Origin: Furcasterigmium furcatum
Lineage: Eukaryota > Ascomycota > Sordariomycetes > Glomerellales > Plectosphaerellaceae
Direction of reading: 5' to 3'
NCBI GenBank assembly: GCA_001599815.1
Contig: BCIA01000003.1
Location: 5,309,598-5,373,597 of the forward strand
DNA length: 64,000 nucleotides
The notes under the pieces were generated by a model. The model saw only the letters and a list, made by a program, of their open reading frames with translations. It searched no databases and had not been told where the DNA came from. Each line of letters starts with the position of its first letter. Positions within the stretch are counted from its first letter, which is position 1. Positions 1 to 10,364 of this stretch are shown here, piece after piece. The translations under genes and the position numbers were made by a program.

Positions 1-254
1 TACGCGACGACCTTGCGCATGTGCTCGACCATCTCGTCCGTGTACTTCTCAAACTCCTTCTTGGGGTTCTCCCGCAGGATCTCCGTGATCCGGCGACCGC
101 TGTCGTGCCCGACGGTCTCCCCGTTGCCCTCGGCGTCGTCCTTCGGCCACCCGGCGGAGTTGGAGTCGTCCGACTTGAGCCATGATTCGAGCTCATCAGC
201 CGTCATGTTGACGTACTCGTTGAACTCGGCGATGACCTCTTCCTTTCCCTTCAT
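1..254 (-). CDS. DUF3140 family protein, 5' part (runs off the window)
   Basis: Reading leftward from the ATG at 254, 84 codons stay open to the window edge, so the C-terminus is missing. The translation has the hallmarks of DUF3140: an N-terminal FNEYVNMTADELESWLKSD block, then GETVGHDSGRRITEILRENP, then EHMRKVVA, the point where family members continue into a Gly-Tyr-X-X-Arg-His-Leu stretch. DUF3140 is a short soluble domain of unknown function, common in actinobacteria and also present in fungi. No signal peptide or membrane segment is visible. The start was chosen because it is the first ATG before the conserved block; no in-frame stop lies immediately upstream. Family assignment is from motif memory. 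Confidence 0.72.
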   Translation of the reverse strand, partial: MKGKEEVIAEFNEYVNMTADELESWLKSDDSNSAGWPKDDAEGNGETVGHDSGRRITEILRENPKKEFEKYTDEMVEHMRKVVA

Positions 255-850
255 CTTGTCGGTATATATGAGCTGTCTTGGGAAGTGTGATGTGTCCGGG
301 TGTGTGTCGCGTGATCAATGCACGAGTTTGATTCACCAGAGCATCGCGACCGCACGGGGAGGATGGCTATTTGACAGGTGCGGCGCGGCTTTTACCCCAG
401 CTTTTCTCGAATTCCGAAAACAAGCTTCGCCGGATCCGTGGATGATACGCATGCGACGACGACTCGGCGTCATGGCGCATCACCGGAATCGTGTCGTCAT
501 ACTCGAGATCCCCTGAATAAGTGGCTTGCCCCTCGACGCGCTAGAACTGGCCCTCCACATGGGAAAGCCCCGAGTTCTCGGCAGAAGCCATGAGCTCCTT
601 GTCGGATCTGGTTGGACAATGCGAATTGTTGTTGATGCGCGAGGTGCGATGCTGCTTGCCCATCCGCGGGTGAGACATGTCTTAGGAAGGAACGAGATGT
701 GGGCTCCGCCAATATGAATCGCCACAATGGAGACGGGAATGGGATTGTGATTGTCTATTAGATTATGAGACAGTATCTACGCGTTTGACTTTTCATTAAT
801 GGATTCTCGCGATAGCCTCATTCTCCGTGCTTGGCGTCGAATGCCTGCTC
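255..850. other. Intergenic region, no gene seen
   Basis: About 600 bases between the start of the DUF3140 gene and the 3' end of the lipocalin-like gene, both on the minus strand. Short open frames of 60 to 80 codons on both strands show no recognisable domain or splice pattern. It should hold the DUF3140 promoter; no clear TATA element at a sensible distance was found. Confidence 0.6.
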
Positions 851-1608
851 TCATGTAAAGAGGCAGTCCGACTGGTCCGTCTTGACAACATCGTCGAGGT
901 CAGATCCGAGGAGACCAGAGCGCGCAATCCAGGCCTACGTCGCAGTCAGTACCACTTCTCATCGCGTTTGTTTCTTCCAATCTTACATCAAGCACGGCCT
1001 CGTCCGGATGCTGCTCTCGGCTGAGAACGAAGAGCGTGGTGAAGTTGTTCGATTGGACGATCGCAAAGTCGCCGGTGTAGTCTAGGCCCAAGTGTGAGCT
1101 TCAGGCCCAAGTGCGCCACACCCGGGCATCATACCTTGCACGATGTAGTTGGGGCCGTCGCAGTCCGGGGGAGGCTGGCCGGGGAACTGGACGCGGAAGA
1201 CGCCCTTGGCGCCGTACGCGGGATCGGCAGGGGAAGCGGTGCCGAGGATGTTGACGGGCTGCTGCTCCGCCTGGCAGGTGTTGTTGACCTGGACGGTGCC
1301 GTTGTCCTAGGGCGTGTCAGCTTCTCCGATTCTGGACGATGCTCGCAGGTGTCACGTACATTCAGGGCGTACTCGGCGAAGATGCACTTGCAGCCGGCTG
1401 TGAACGGGGCGATGGTGCCGGCGACCTGGTACCAGCGGCCAAGGTAGGGCTCGAGCTCGAAGCCGATGTCACCGGTGGGGTAGAAGCACTTCCCGTCCCA
1501 GAGAGACGGCACCACGTTGGGGACTTCAGGGGTCTCGCCGGAGTGGTCATCCTGGCAGGTGGCCGTGGCTGCGACGGCCAGCAGGGAGATGATCGCGAGT
1601 GACCGCAT
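851..1608 (-). CDS. Secreted lipocalin-like (apolipoprotein D-type) protein
   Basis: Four exons are predicted: 1608-1360, 1306-1135, 1081-987 and 934-851. All three introns start with GT and end with AG, phases agree, and the product is 199 residues. Residues 1-18 form a signal peptide ending near TATC. The lipocalin signature Gly-X-Trp is at residues 57-59 (LGRWYQVAGT), at the expected place before the first strand. A cysteine-rich block (AGCKCIFAEY), NNTCQ, DCDGPNYIVQ and a final Trp-Ile-Ala-Arg helix follow, matching fungal apolipoprotein D-like proteins of about 200 residues. Lipocalins bind small hydrophobic ligands in a beta barrel; the ligand here cannot be told. A TATA element sits about 95 bases upstream. 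Known: fold signature and family length. Inferred: secretion and ligand binding. Confidence 0.8.
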
Positions 1609-2290
1609 CGTGTAGGTTGTGAGGGATGCGGAGGGATGATTGATGTCGAGGTTGGTTGGGGAGAGATCGAATCCCGATATTTTTCAACAGCAATAACTAA
1701 CAACTATATACTGATTTTCCTTGATGATGATATCCTCATTTCCACATAATGATGATCATGCCAACCCTCTCCTCGCACTGCTGACAGCCCCGAAGTCCGA
1801 GGTGCGAAGCCGTTTCTTTTGCACTAGAAACATGTTCCTGAGCGTTCCTCAGAGTGGTGACGACATGACTGCGACGACCCGAGCTGCCAAGACGGTAGCA
1901 GGCGAGAATCATGCCTCTTTAGGGGCCAGATGCCGGCCCCGGTCTTTCTCGGTTGCGCCCCGGGGCGGAGCCGATGCGCTGTGCCCGGAGGGGCCCCCGC
2001 AATTTGGCTGCACGATCGGGGTTCAGGAGGCCATCTGCGCTTGAGACTCCGGACAAATCGCCAGGCCAATTGGGATCACCGAAAGAGGTTGATATAAGAG
2101 CAAGCTAGATCTGGGGTCTACCGGGGAGATGGTGCCGTCTACGCCACATCTCCTAGATCCGCATCAAGCCCACTCCAGGGCTCCTCCTTCGGGCTGTGGT
2201 AAATAATACCATGGGCATTGATATTCAAACCTCTAGCCTCCATCAAGACTTCGAAGTCATCTGGTGACTCCAATTCTCTGACCTATACCT
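1609..2290. other. Intergenic region between divergent genes
   Basis: About 680 bases between the lipocalin-like gene (minus) and the CorA-like gene (plus). It should carry both promoters. Apart from the TATA element at 1704-1710 nothing could be assigned. Open frames here lack family motifs. Confidence 0.55.
1704..1710 (-). promoter_or_regulatory. TATA element of the lipocalin-like gene
   Basis: TATATAG on the minus strand, about 95 bases upstream of the ATG at 1608. This is a usual distance for a fungal core promoter with a short leader. Inferred from sequence alone. Confidence 0.45.
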
Positions 2291-4683
2291 ATGTTCTACG
2301 ATAATGAAGACGTCAAGATCAGGGTGGCTTCCCCGCCCCCAGATGAAGCTGCACTGCCACCAACCTGGTTCGGTGTTGCGCCGCAGCGACAGGGGTGGGA
2401 GGCGAGATGCTGACTGGATTCCATGCCTTGGCATTGAGCATTCCGTGATTCCATCACCACGCCTCTTCCTCTTCCATTCGCACCGCGAGAAACAGACCCG
2501 ACTCGTCACTGATCGCCATCATCGAAGGCAAAGTGCGCATTGCCGTAGCCCGGCATTCGATGGCAACCTTTTGTACGTCCTCGACGCGGGACGATCGTAC
2601 GCTGAGAAACATGAGCGTCGACTCGACAATCAACTCCGCCTGCTTCGATCCCGACTTGTGAGCACCCTAGGCACAGACTTCCAGGGCAGGTTCCAGATCA
2701 ACATGCTAACAGCGCACCTCGCTACCAGCGATAGCGAAAAGGACATGGAACTTGCTTTACAGGACTTTGAATCACTACAGTTGGGCGATACCACTTCGCT
2801 CCATGTTCTGGAGGCTACGGGCAACTACACCGGTAAGCACCATGGGACTGGGGTCTTTAATCGCGCGTACATCGTGCTCATCATCTGCAGGCCGTCAGAA
2901 TACGCGGGAGTTCACAGCACATGAAAGCCGGGCATCGGAATTCCTATCATCACGGGTAAGTGTCCAATACTAGTACAGAACAACGTATGCGCTGACCAGC
3001 AGATAGGATTACGACATTGAAGAAGCAGGGCTCGAAATACTGTACGAATGCCTGCCACGTACCAAATTAGATCACAGGTCGCTAACACGGTAGTCCAGTG
3101 CCATCTCGAGAGCCCACGGCGTGGCACCACAGGGTGCCCAAGCAACAACCGTCCGAAACGGCCGTGGAAGACTTCTTATAAGCCAGCAGAACTTCAGAAC
3201 CATGGTGCACACTTACAAGGTCCCCGTCGCCTTTTTGAAGGCCATCGCACGGCCCGACATTGTCTGCAGCACCGGCTTCCGCCGCATCTCGCCAGTCTCC
3301 TGGGATCATTGGTGCCTCATTCCGGTGAGGACCGTCTCGCCCTGTCGTGTCAAGAACAAGGACCACACGCCGTTCGGACCGGGCAGCAGCCAGACGGACG
3401 CGTTCCAGTACATCCATCTTCCAGGTGCAGAGGCCGACATCCGTGGCTCACACATCGGGCTTTTCGTCCGGCACAACTCTATGACGGATCGCACAACAGT
3501 GATAGTTGTCAACCTGCTGGACCAGAGTCTTCAGCATCTAATCGAGGAGCCCCTGACCCGGGTAAAAGCGGCCATCAAACGACGGTTTGGGAAACTGGCC
3601 TCCACGCCGCTCTCCGTTCACCTGAGCTATCTCTCGAGCGCATTGAGGTGGTGGAATCAAGTGCTCCTTTGCTTCAACCAGCAATTGGTCCTGCATGTAC
3701 GCTTTCAAGCACCCAATGTCATGAACAGGATAACGACTGACACACCCACTCCGATTGTAGGAACAGCAGCTGCAACAGGGAATTGTGACGGAGACATCGG
3801 CCTTCACGGAGGAGAGCAAGGAGATCAACACGTCGCTGCACGTCATGGCCGCTCATCTGCACCGCTGCCAGTCGGAACTACGCCGCATCGACGATCTTCT
3901 AGCGGAACTGCAGTTGCCCAGATTCAACGACGACATGCGTGGCTTGTCGCGAAAGACCGAATCGCCTGACGATGACCTTAAGACCCAGCAGCAGCTCCTG
4001 TCACAGTTGACGACTATCACAACCTTCTCGGAGGAGCTAGAGAGGAAGATCCAGAACATCCTGACATTGGTGAGGACTTCATGTCGTTAATATTGGAGGG
4101 TAGCGGATGCTGACCTCTGTTTCTGCAAGCTCTTCAACCAAATCCAGATGACCAACGGCAAGGCGATGCAAGCGATCCTCAAGGCAGCGCAGGAAGACAA
4201 CCGGATCTCGCAGCAGATTGCCTTCCAGTCTCATCTTCTCGCGCAGAGCATGAAGAACGACAGCGTCGCCATGAAGACGGTGAGTAGCCAGGCCCCGGCT
4301 GACAGACACGGGGAGACTGACACGTTGATGACCCTCAGATCGCTATTTTGACCATGTTGTTCCTCCCTGCAACGTCTTTCGCGGTGAGTACCCATGCCAT
4401 TATTGGAGAGCCGCTGCTGATGTCGTCCAAGGCCATCCTCTCGATGCCGTTCTTCGACGGAAGTCCCTACCTGACCAACCCCGCCCGTGCTTGGATCTGG
4501 GCCGTTGTCACCGTGGCAGTCACTTCGATGGCGTTTGTCGTGTTTTTCCACGTCATCCGGCAGCAGAAGAGAGCGCTGGAGTACGACGAGAAGGACGGCG
4601 ACCGGAGCGAGGAGCGGGCGGAAGGGATACCGCTCTCGAGCCAGTCCCGGCTTTCAGCCTCGAGGATTTCCAAGGCAGGATGA
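2291..4683 (+). CDS. CorA-like membrane protein, 5' end damaged or mis-resolved
   Basis: The 3' half is clear. Exons end or start at 3696/3761, 4069/4130, 4279/4339 and 4383/4432 with phase-0 GT-AG introns, and the stop is at 4681-4683. They give a long helical segment (FTEESKEINTSLHVMAAHL, TTFSEELERKI), the block DSVAMKTIAILTMLFLPATS with a membrane helix, then a second helix (WIWAVVTVAVTSMAFVVFF) and a charged cytoplasmic tail. This is the layout of fungal CorA-like (MIT superfamily) proteins. Further exons upstream can be joined through introns at about 2667-2728, 2833-2890, 2956-3005 and 3059-3098. The first exon (FYDNEDVKIRVASPPPDEAALP...) looks like the family's N-terminal part but meets TGA at 2411-2413 and 2435-2437, and the frame changes before 2506. 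Whether it transports a cation or is a degenerate paralog cannot be told. Confidence 0.6.
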
Positions 4684-5726
4684 TATGGCAGAATATATGT
4701 TTCGTCAAAATCCTAGACACCTATCTTGGAAGAGCGGGAATTATGTAGCTTACCATTGTCGGTGTGGGTTGTGTATTGCCACGACTGATGCAGGTTGTTA
4801 TCTGATGGTCCACTGTGAATCACAATGAATCATCGACCAACTGCTCCACCGTGTTTATCTTACAAGTACTACATACACACTCGGTTGCAGGCGATCCTGG
4901 AAAGAAGGACATCTTTGCAGGGATTCGCCAAGGGTAACGGGAACAGGTGGCAGGGTTAAGCTTACCCAGGTCCATCGTACCTGAAGGTACTCTGCGATGG
5001 GTCCACGAGTGAGCGGAGGCCTAGACAACTCAGTTGTATGGGTTCTATCTCCTAAGTAGGTAGCCCACGTCTAATCGGGCCAGTAGGGGTCCCACGAGAA
5101 GGATCAGATTAGACCTAGCGGTGAAAGGTGATTTCCTGGGGGCCGGAAAGGCCAGCGATTACTGGCATGGGTGCAGTCGGCCGCTCACGAGGCAGTTGAG
5201 CCCTTCGCCTGCTCTCTGCAGACGGCTTCGCGGTTGTCTTACGTGGCGACCGTCAAGGTTACAGTCATCAATGCGGTTCGGAACTAAGCACTAGAGCGCG
5301 CTCTTTCGACCGCTGTTGACCTGCTCCAGGGTCCTCAAGCGGTAGGCCGGCTGTCTCCTTCGTCGTCCATACGAGCAGTGGAGAAAGGACTCAGCTACCC
5401 CCTCCTTTGCTTTTTCATTCTAACAAGGGCCCAAGGCGGTGGCTTATAAGCATCTCATCCAGACTCCTCCCATACTCAACCACGTGTGTTAATACTGCCA
5501 ATGACGGACTATCGAAACGCCAGAGTCTCGACTGCTGTGGATCCTACACCGGATTATAGGCATCTGCAGGTGAGATTCGCAGCACCTGGTAGACGAGCAT
5601 TCAGGGGAGAGATGCGCGAGCCTGTGCTTAGAGCCAAGGTATATAAAATGGCACTCATCCCTTGACTGGCTTAAGGTTCATCCACTGCCTCACCATCGCG
5701 TCCCCGTTCGCAGTTCCACCGCAGCC
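4684..5726. other. Intergenic region upstream of the small secreted protein gene
   Basis: About 1 kb with no convincing open frame. It should hold the terminator of the CorA-like gene and the promoter of the gene at 5727, including the TATA element at 5640-5648. No repeats or RNA gene recognised. Confidence 0.55.
5640..5648 (+). promoter_or_regulatory. TATA box of the small secreted protein gene
   Basis: TATATAAAA lies about 80 bases before the ATG at 5727, a near-perfect TATA element at a normal distance. It suggests a regulated, possibly strongly inducible promoter, as is usual for small secreted protein genes. Inferred. Confidence 0.6.
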
Positions 5727-6469
5727 ATGGCGCCGTTTATTCTTACTCTTCTCGCTACTCTGGGCGTCCTGCCTGCCCTGACGACTGCAGTTGATCTCCG
5801 GCAGTACTATGCCGGGCATAGGTGTCCAAATGATTCGGGGACGTATGTCTCTTGCAGGGGCATCGCCGCCGGCAGGTGCTGCAACGTCCTCTCGCACTTG
5901 GACTTCTTTGACTACAGCTGTGTCGGCTGTCCTCAGCAGAACTCGGTCCATGCGATGTAAGCCACTGCCTCTTTTCGCATCACACAGAACTTAGGTCTAC
6001 AAGCACCGGGCGCTAACCTGCCAATACTAGTACTCGGCGAGCCGGGGGGCTTAATTGCGCCCATACGGCCCTATCGAAGCCCGGCACGCATCCGAACTGT
6101 ATCTTTGAAATATGGTTCATAGTGCACGGCCACATTTGGTGTCAGTCCTGCCGCCCGCCCAGGATGGCCCTTGACGCCAGGGGAACCAGCGGTATGCCGG
6201 TTAGTATCGAGACGGGCGAGGAAATCAAGTGTGAGGGCCAGGTTGACCCTGATACCATTGTGATCGAGGGCCGCGCCTTTAATCTCACTGCTATGTCTCC
6301 TGATGGACAAAAGGAAATCAGCAAGTTCGTCGCTGCCGCGGTTGCAGACGGTCAGATCGAAAGCTTCGGGGCCTTTAAGCGCGACACCTCCGGGTTTGAC
6401 CCTCTGGCGAAGTGGGTGGCCTTTGAGTACGAGCTTGATGACGAAGATACCGGCGAGTCCGCCAATTGA
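5727..6469 (+). CDS. Small secreted cysteine-rich protein, unknown function
   Basis: Two exons, 5727-5956 and 6031-6469, are joined by a 74-base intron (GTAAGC, branch GCTAAC, CTAG), giving 222 residues. Residues 1-21 form a signal peptide (hydrophobic core FILTLLATLGVLPALT, cleavage near TTA-VD). The mature N-terminal part is dense in cysteine (HRC, VSC, GRCC, YSCVGC), with more in the next 50 residues (LNC, PNC, WCQSC, KC). The last 100 residues are a cysteine-free, acidic, probably globular domain ending in DDEDTGESAN. I do not recognise a named family. Size, signal peptide and cysteine content resemble candidate secreted effectors or hydrolase-inhibitor-like proteins, but function is not inferable. 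A good TATA box supports the start. Confidence 0.68.
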
Positions 6470-6985
6470 TGAGGCACAACATGAGCTTGGCCACGTCGGG
6501 TCGTCGGTAATCATTATTGCCTGGCCGGGGGGTGGAGAGGGCGGTTTGGATGTTTAACTAGAGAGGCAGTTCACTATAAGAATCGGATTCCTCGCAGCCT
6601 CAATAAGGACCGGCGTCTACCTCCCGGCCAACACGAAGACCCTAAAAGGACATTCTTCTCCTCAGTCCTCTCCCCAATTCTCAACTAGTGACTCCGTCAG
6701 AGGGGCGATGCCGAGGGACTCGACATCCAGGGGCGCTACCCCGCAGTCACCGCGAGCCCAAGCCCCTTTAAGGGGCCCGCAAATACTCGAGGACATTGAA
6801 ATCCGGCAGCCATCGGAGGGCAGGAAAACCATACCCGCAGTGATTTGACTCAAGTACTTAGTTGAAGTAAAGCCGCCTCCGAGTCAGGCAGACCTCACAT
6901 AAGAAACGCCTGCCCACTGACTTGACTTCGAAGACGACAAGATCACACCTCAGCCTAGACCAGAGCAAGAAGCATTATTTACATC
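6470..6985. other. Intergenic region
   Basis: About 515 bases between two plus-strand genes. No open frame with domain support. No element was assigned. Confidence 0.55.
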
Positions 6986-7871
6986 ATGGGCAGCACCGGA
7001 GACAGCATCAGCGGCCCCGGCATCCTCTTTGTCAACTCCAAGATCATCCGCAACGACCTCATCGACGAGAAGAAGTTCCTCGAGTGGTACGACGAGGACC
7101 ACATCCCCGAGATCCTCGAGACGAGCGGCGTCAAGTCGGCCCTGCGCTTCAAGGATGCGGACGGCGACAAGGCGGACAAGCCCTATCTGGCCATGTACCC
7201 CATGGACGACATCGGCTTCACCCAGACCGAGGAGTTCCGCAAGATCAGGGTGCATAGTGACATGCTGCCGGGGGACAACTCCATCTATGACCTCTGCGAC
7301 TTTGACGTGCGGATATACAAGCTGGTCCAGGTGTTCGAACCGAAAGGGAATACGAAGGGTGTGTTCTCTCTGCTGTGTATGTTTCACGATCTGGTCATTG
7401 ACAACCTTTGCCAGGGGAGACGAGATCCATCATCCCGGCGATGATGGAGCTCGGATCAGTAGTCAGCGACGATGAGTACGACCGGTTCTACCGCGAAGAG
7501 GTAAGCGGCTGAGGAGACTCCTGGCACTGATAGAGAGCCCGAACTGACCTCAGTAGCACCACGCGGCGGTCGGGCAGTACCCGGGATTCACGCGGGCAAC
7601 GCGGTATCAGCTCGTCTACTCCCGCACCAACGCGCAGTCGAGGGCCCTCAAGGGCCTGGCGACGACGGACGAGGAACCACCAAAGCCGCCCAAGTGGCTG
7701 GCGATCCACGAGTTCTCGGACGAGAAGGTCGACCTGCCGCAGCTGTTCAAGTGCGGTGCGAGCGAGTGGACGGACAGGGTGGTTGGCGACTGCAAGGTCA
7801 TGAACGCCCCCATGTTTCAACTCGTCAAGAGCCACGGGGAGGCGGACTTCTTCCACGGATTCAGTGTATGA
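6986..7871 (+). CDS. EthD-like dimeric alpha/beta-barrel protein, duplicated domain
   Basis: Three exons (6986-7358, 7415-7500, 7557-7871) give 257 residues with consistent phases. The N-terminal half contains EEKFLEWY-type and DEDHIPEILETSGVKSALRF motifs followed by YLAMYPMDD. The second half repeats the pattern: DDEYDRFYREE, HHAAVGQYPGFTRATRYQL, WLAIHEF. Two such ferredoxin-like halves form the dimeric alpha/beta-barrel fold seen in EthD, the GTP-free stress-response barrels and many fungal accessory enzymes. No signal peptide, membrane helix or cofactor site is visible, so it is probably cytosolic. Function is unknown; proteins of this fold act as small monooxygenases, cyclases or decarboxylases, or have no known reaction. 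The next gene downstream is the NRPS-like enzyme 2.5 kb away, too far to claim a link. Confidence 0.75.
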
Positions 7872-10364
7872 CGTGTATAGAGAGGGGTATGTGCCAGTTT
7901 CGGGGCTACTTGAGACCATGTGGGTGACGGGAAACTCTGATAAGTGTCGAGAGAAGTCGAGAGAAACGTCTGGATAAGAATTTGATGAGTGAACAACTTG
8001 ACAACGTAGGGGACACTCGGCGATCCACAAATTCTTCATCTCGATGATGCTGATCAAACGGTGCGTTCCAGTTCACTGGGACCGCACACCAGTTTCACTC
8101 CCAGAGTGTGCCAGATGTCGAGTCTGTCGAACTGCCGGCCCGAATGGTGTGCGTGGCGAACCGCTCCCCCACGACGGGATGAACCACGACGTAGACACCT
8201 TAGTCGGCAATCATGGATCTTCCGGCTAAGTATCCTGAGAATGCAGGGCATCTGGACAACTTCAAGTACATGTAATCTTGATGCCCAGAGGGCCAAGTCT
8301 TTTCACGGAACGATCTCCGGCAAGCAGGGAGGGAGGTTGCAGGTTGTGCACCGAGTCAGTCGTTCACGACAGAATCCGTAATGCACATTCCTATTTTCCT
8401 TAGGAAGTGAAATACGTCATAGATCTATGTCTTATGAAGCCGTGGCATTGTGGTTCTACTTGGAGAAGGCGTGGGCTCGTGGCATGGCAACGCCATCTGG
8501 TCCCGCCCTCCGCGCATATTTGCCCCGTGGAAACACACGAGGCCTATCAACAGGCCTATAAGCTCGTGGTATCTGATGATGTGACATAACTAAATCTCTG
8601 AATACACTAGAATGGCCGAAAATATTCGGCTGATCTCCGTTGAAAGGTCATCGGTCTATCTGCGTACTGGCTCACTCGACTCAGTCTCACGACGAAACTC
8701 AAGCGGGAACAGGAGAGTGCCACTTGCTTCTGGCCCAATATCTTAGGCAGGATAGAAGACCTCCATGTTCATCAGTCTCTTCATCAAGTTCATGCGTGCT
8801 GTAGGCACTGAACTTCAAGTTTCCAATATAGATTCACGAGGATGGCTTCCAATCAAGCCACTATAGCATACTCAGCATCCATATTCCGCCGCCATGGCCC
8901 GATATCAACCTCCCCAAAGACAGCATTTAGAACCAAAACGTCATCGATCATTAACCAAGACCGAATTCAGATCTCGGGATGCCTTCCGGGAGCCTGGGAT
9001 CTCGGGTGGCTGGCCTTGGCACGAAAGAAGCATTGGTCAATGCGGTGGGATAAGGCGTGCGACTGAGACGGCGAGGCGCGTACCGCTCTCGCCGCCAGCA
9101 CGGCACAGCCCGTGTTCGGAGATATAGGGATCGACATCAAGCATCGTATGATCTCCCGAGCATCCGTGTGCGGATTTACCTGTCTCATTGCCTTCCGGCA
9201 GATGCAATTTTGAAATCACCGGGTTTCCCATCTGTCGATCGCATCCCTCGGGACCAAGGCCGTCACTATCGCGCATTCCCACGGATTCAAGTCCTTTGGG
9301 CCGGCGTCTCATCTTCGGGCCTTCTTAATATAAGATGTGGCTCTTGCGTGCTTCCGTGGGGGCTCTCAGCTTGGCGTTGGAGATCTCACATTCCTGAAGA
9401 GCCCCGTCTGAAGCCCTATTGTGGGTTGTTCTTTGTTGATCAACGCGACGCGGCTCGCAGGAGTCCCCGCGCGGCGGAGGACCTGAGACATTGACCCTCA
9501 CCTCTGGATTGCGTCGCGACAGCCGGTCCTATGAGCTTCCCACGAGGTGCCGTTAGCCGTCAAGCTGGCATCGCGGTAGCTGAGACGTCATAATGTCGTT
9601 GCAGCTATTGAGTAAACAAAGTCCGCAGTGAATGGACAGGCGAGGCTAGAACAAACCCCTGGACTCGATATCTCAGCTCGGCGGGTGATCTGTGAAGAAG
9701 CACCAGGAGAACTATGCGACGACCCTGGAGGACCCCTGATTTCTCGCGGCGAACCTGGCGCGATTCTGTCATTTCTCAGCAATGCTTAGATCTTTCGGAC
9801 GGAGAGCTCAGGACTGACGATCAGGGCTTACCAGAGGCGCGGGAATCTGATCTGCACTTATAACCCCTCAACGAGTTACCTCCCTGCTGAGGAACGGGCT
9901 TGGTCCCCAATCTGCGCCATGTCTTACCTTGGCGGACACCCCGACTCAGGCCCGCGGACGCGAGAGCCTCAACGCGCGAGGGAGTGCCGTATAAGCGCCC
10001 CGAAGAGCTTTTTACCCCTGTCATTCCATCAACTCGAGGCCTGGGAGACGATCTTCCAAATTCCCCGAGCCATGACCGTCTGTGTAAAGGCGTCAGGGGG
10101 CGGTGTCAGAGCACCGGATCGGGATCGACGTCACCGATTTCCTCAGTAATGAAGGCTGGAGAAGCGCCTGTGCACGCGACGGAACATATATCAGAAGCAC
10201 GATATCCCAAGAGGGCTGGCAATGGAATTCCCGGATCAGATATCTCACCACGGACTGGTCCCCCTGAGAATCTGCTCCCCTTCGACCACTCATCGCCGCC
10301 GACGCCGCGACCTTTCCCTTCACCACCCAAAAAGAGACACGCTTACTCAGGACCACGAGGCAGA
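7872..10364. other. 2.5 kb gene-free region before the NRPS-like gene
   Basis: No open frame here carries a recognisable domain. The frame of the downstream enzyme stays open leftward to about 9900, and an in-frame ATG at 10149 would add 72 low-complexity residues. That stretch is Pro/Ser/Arg-rich and is taken here as leader sequence. Short TATA-like sequences occur (TATAAG at 9990-9995) but cannot be ranked. Confidence 0.5.

Noticed and set aside
2291..2520. Repeat-induced point mutation as cause of the stops in the CorA-like gene
   Set aside because: RIP favours CA to TA changes, which would turn TGG into TAG; the stops here are TGA and the region is not AT-rich.
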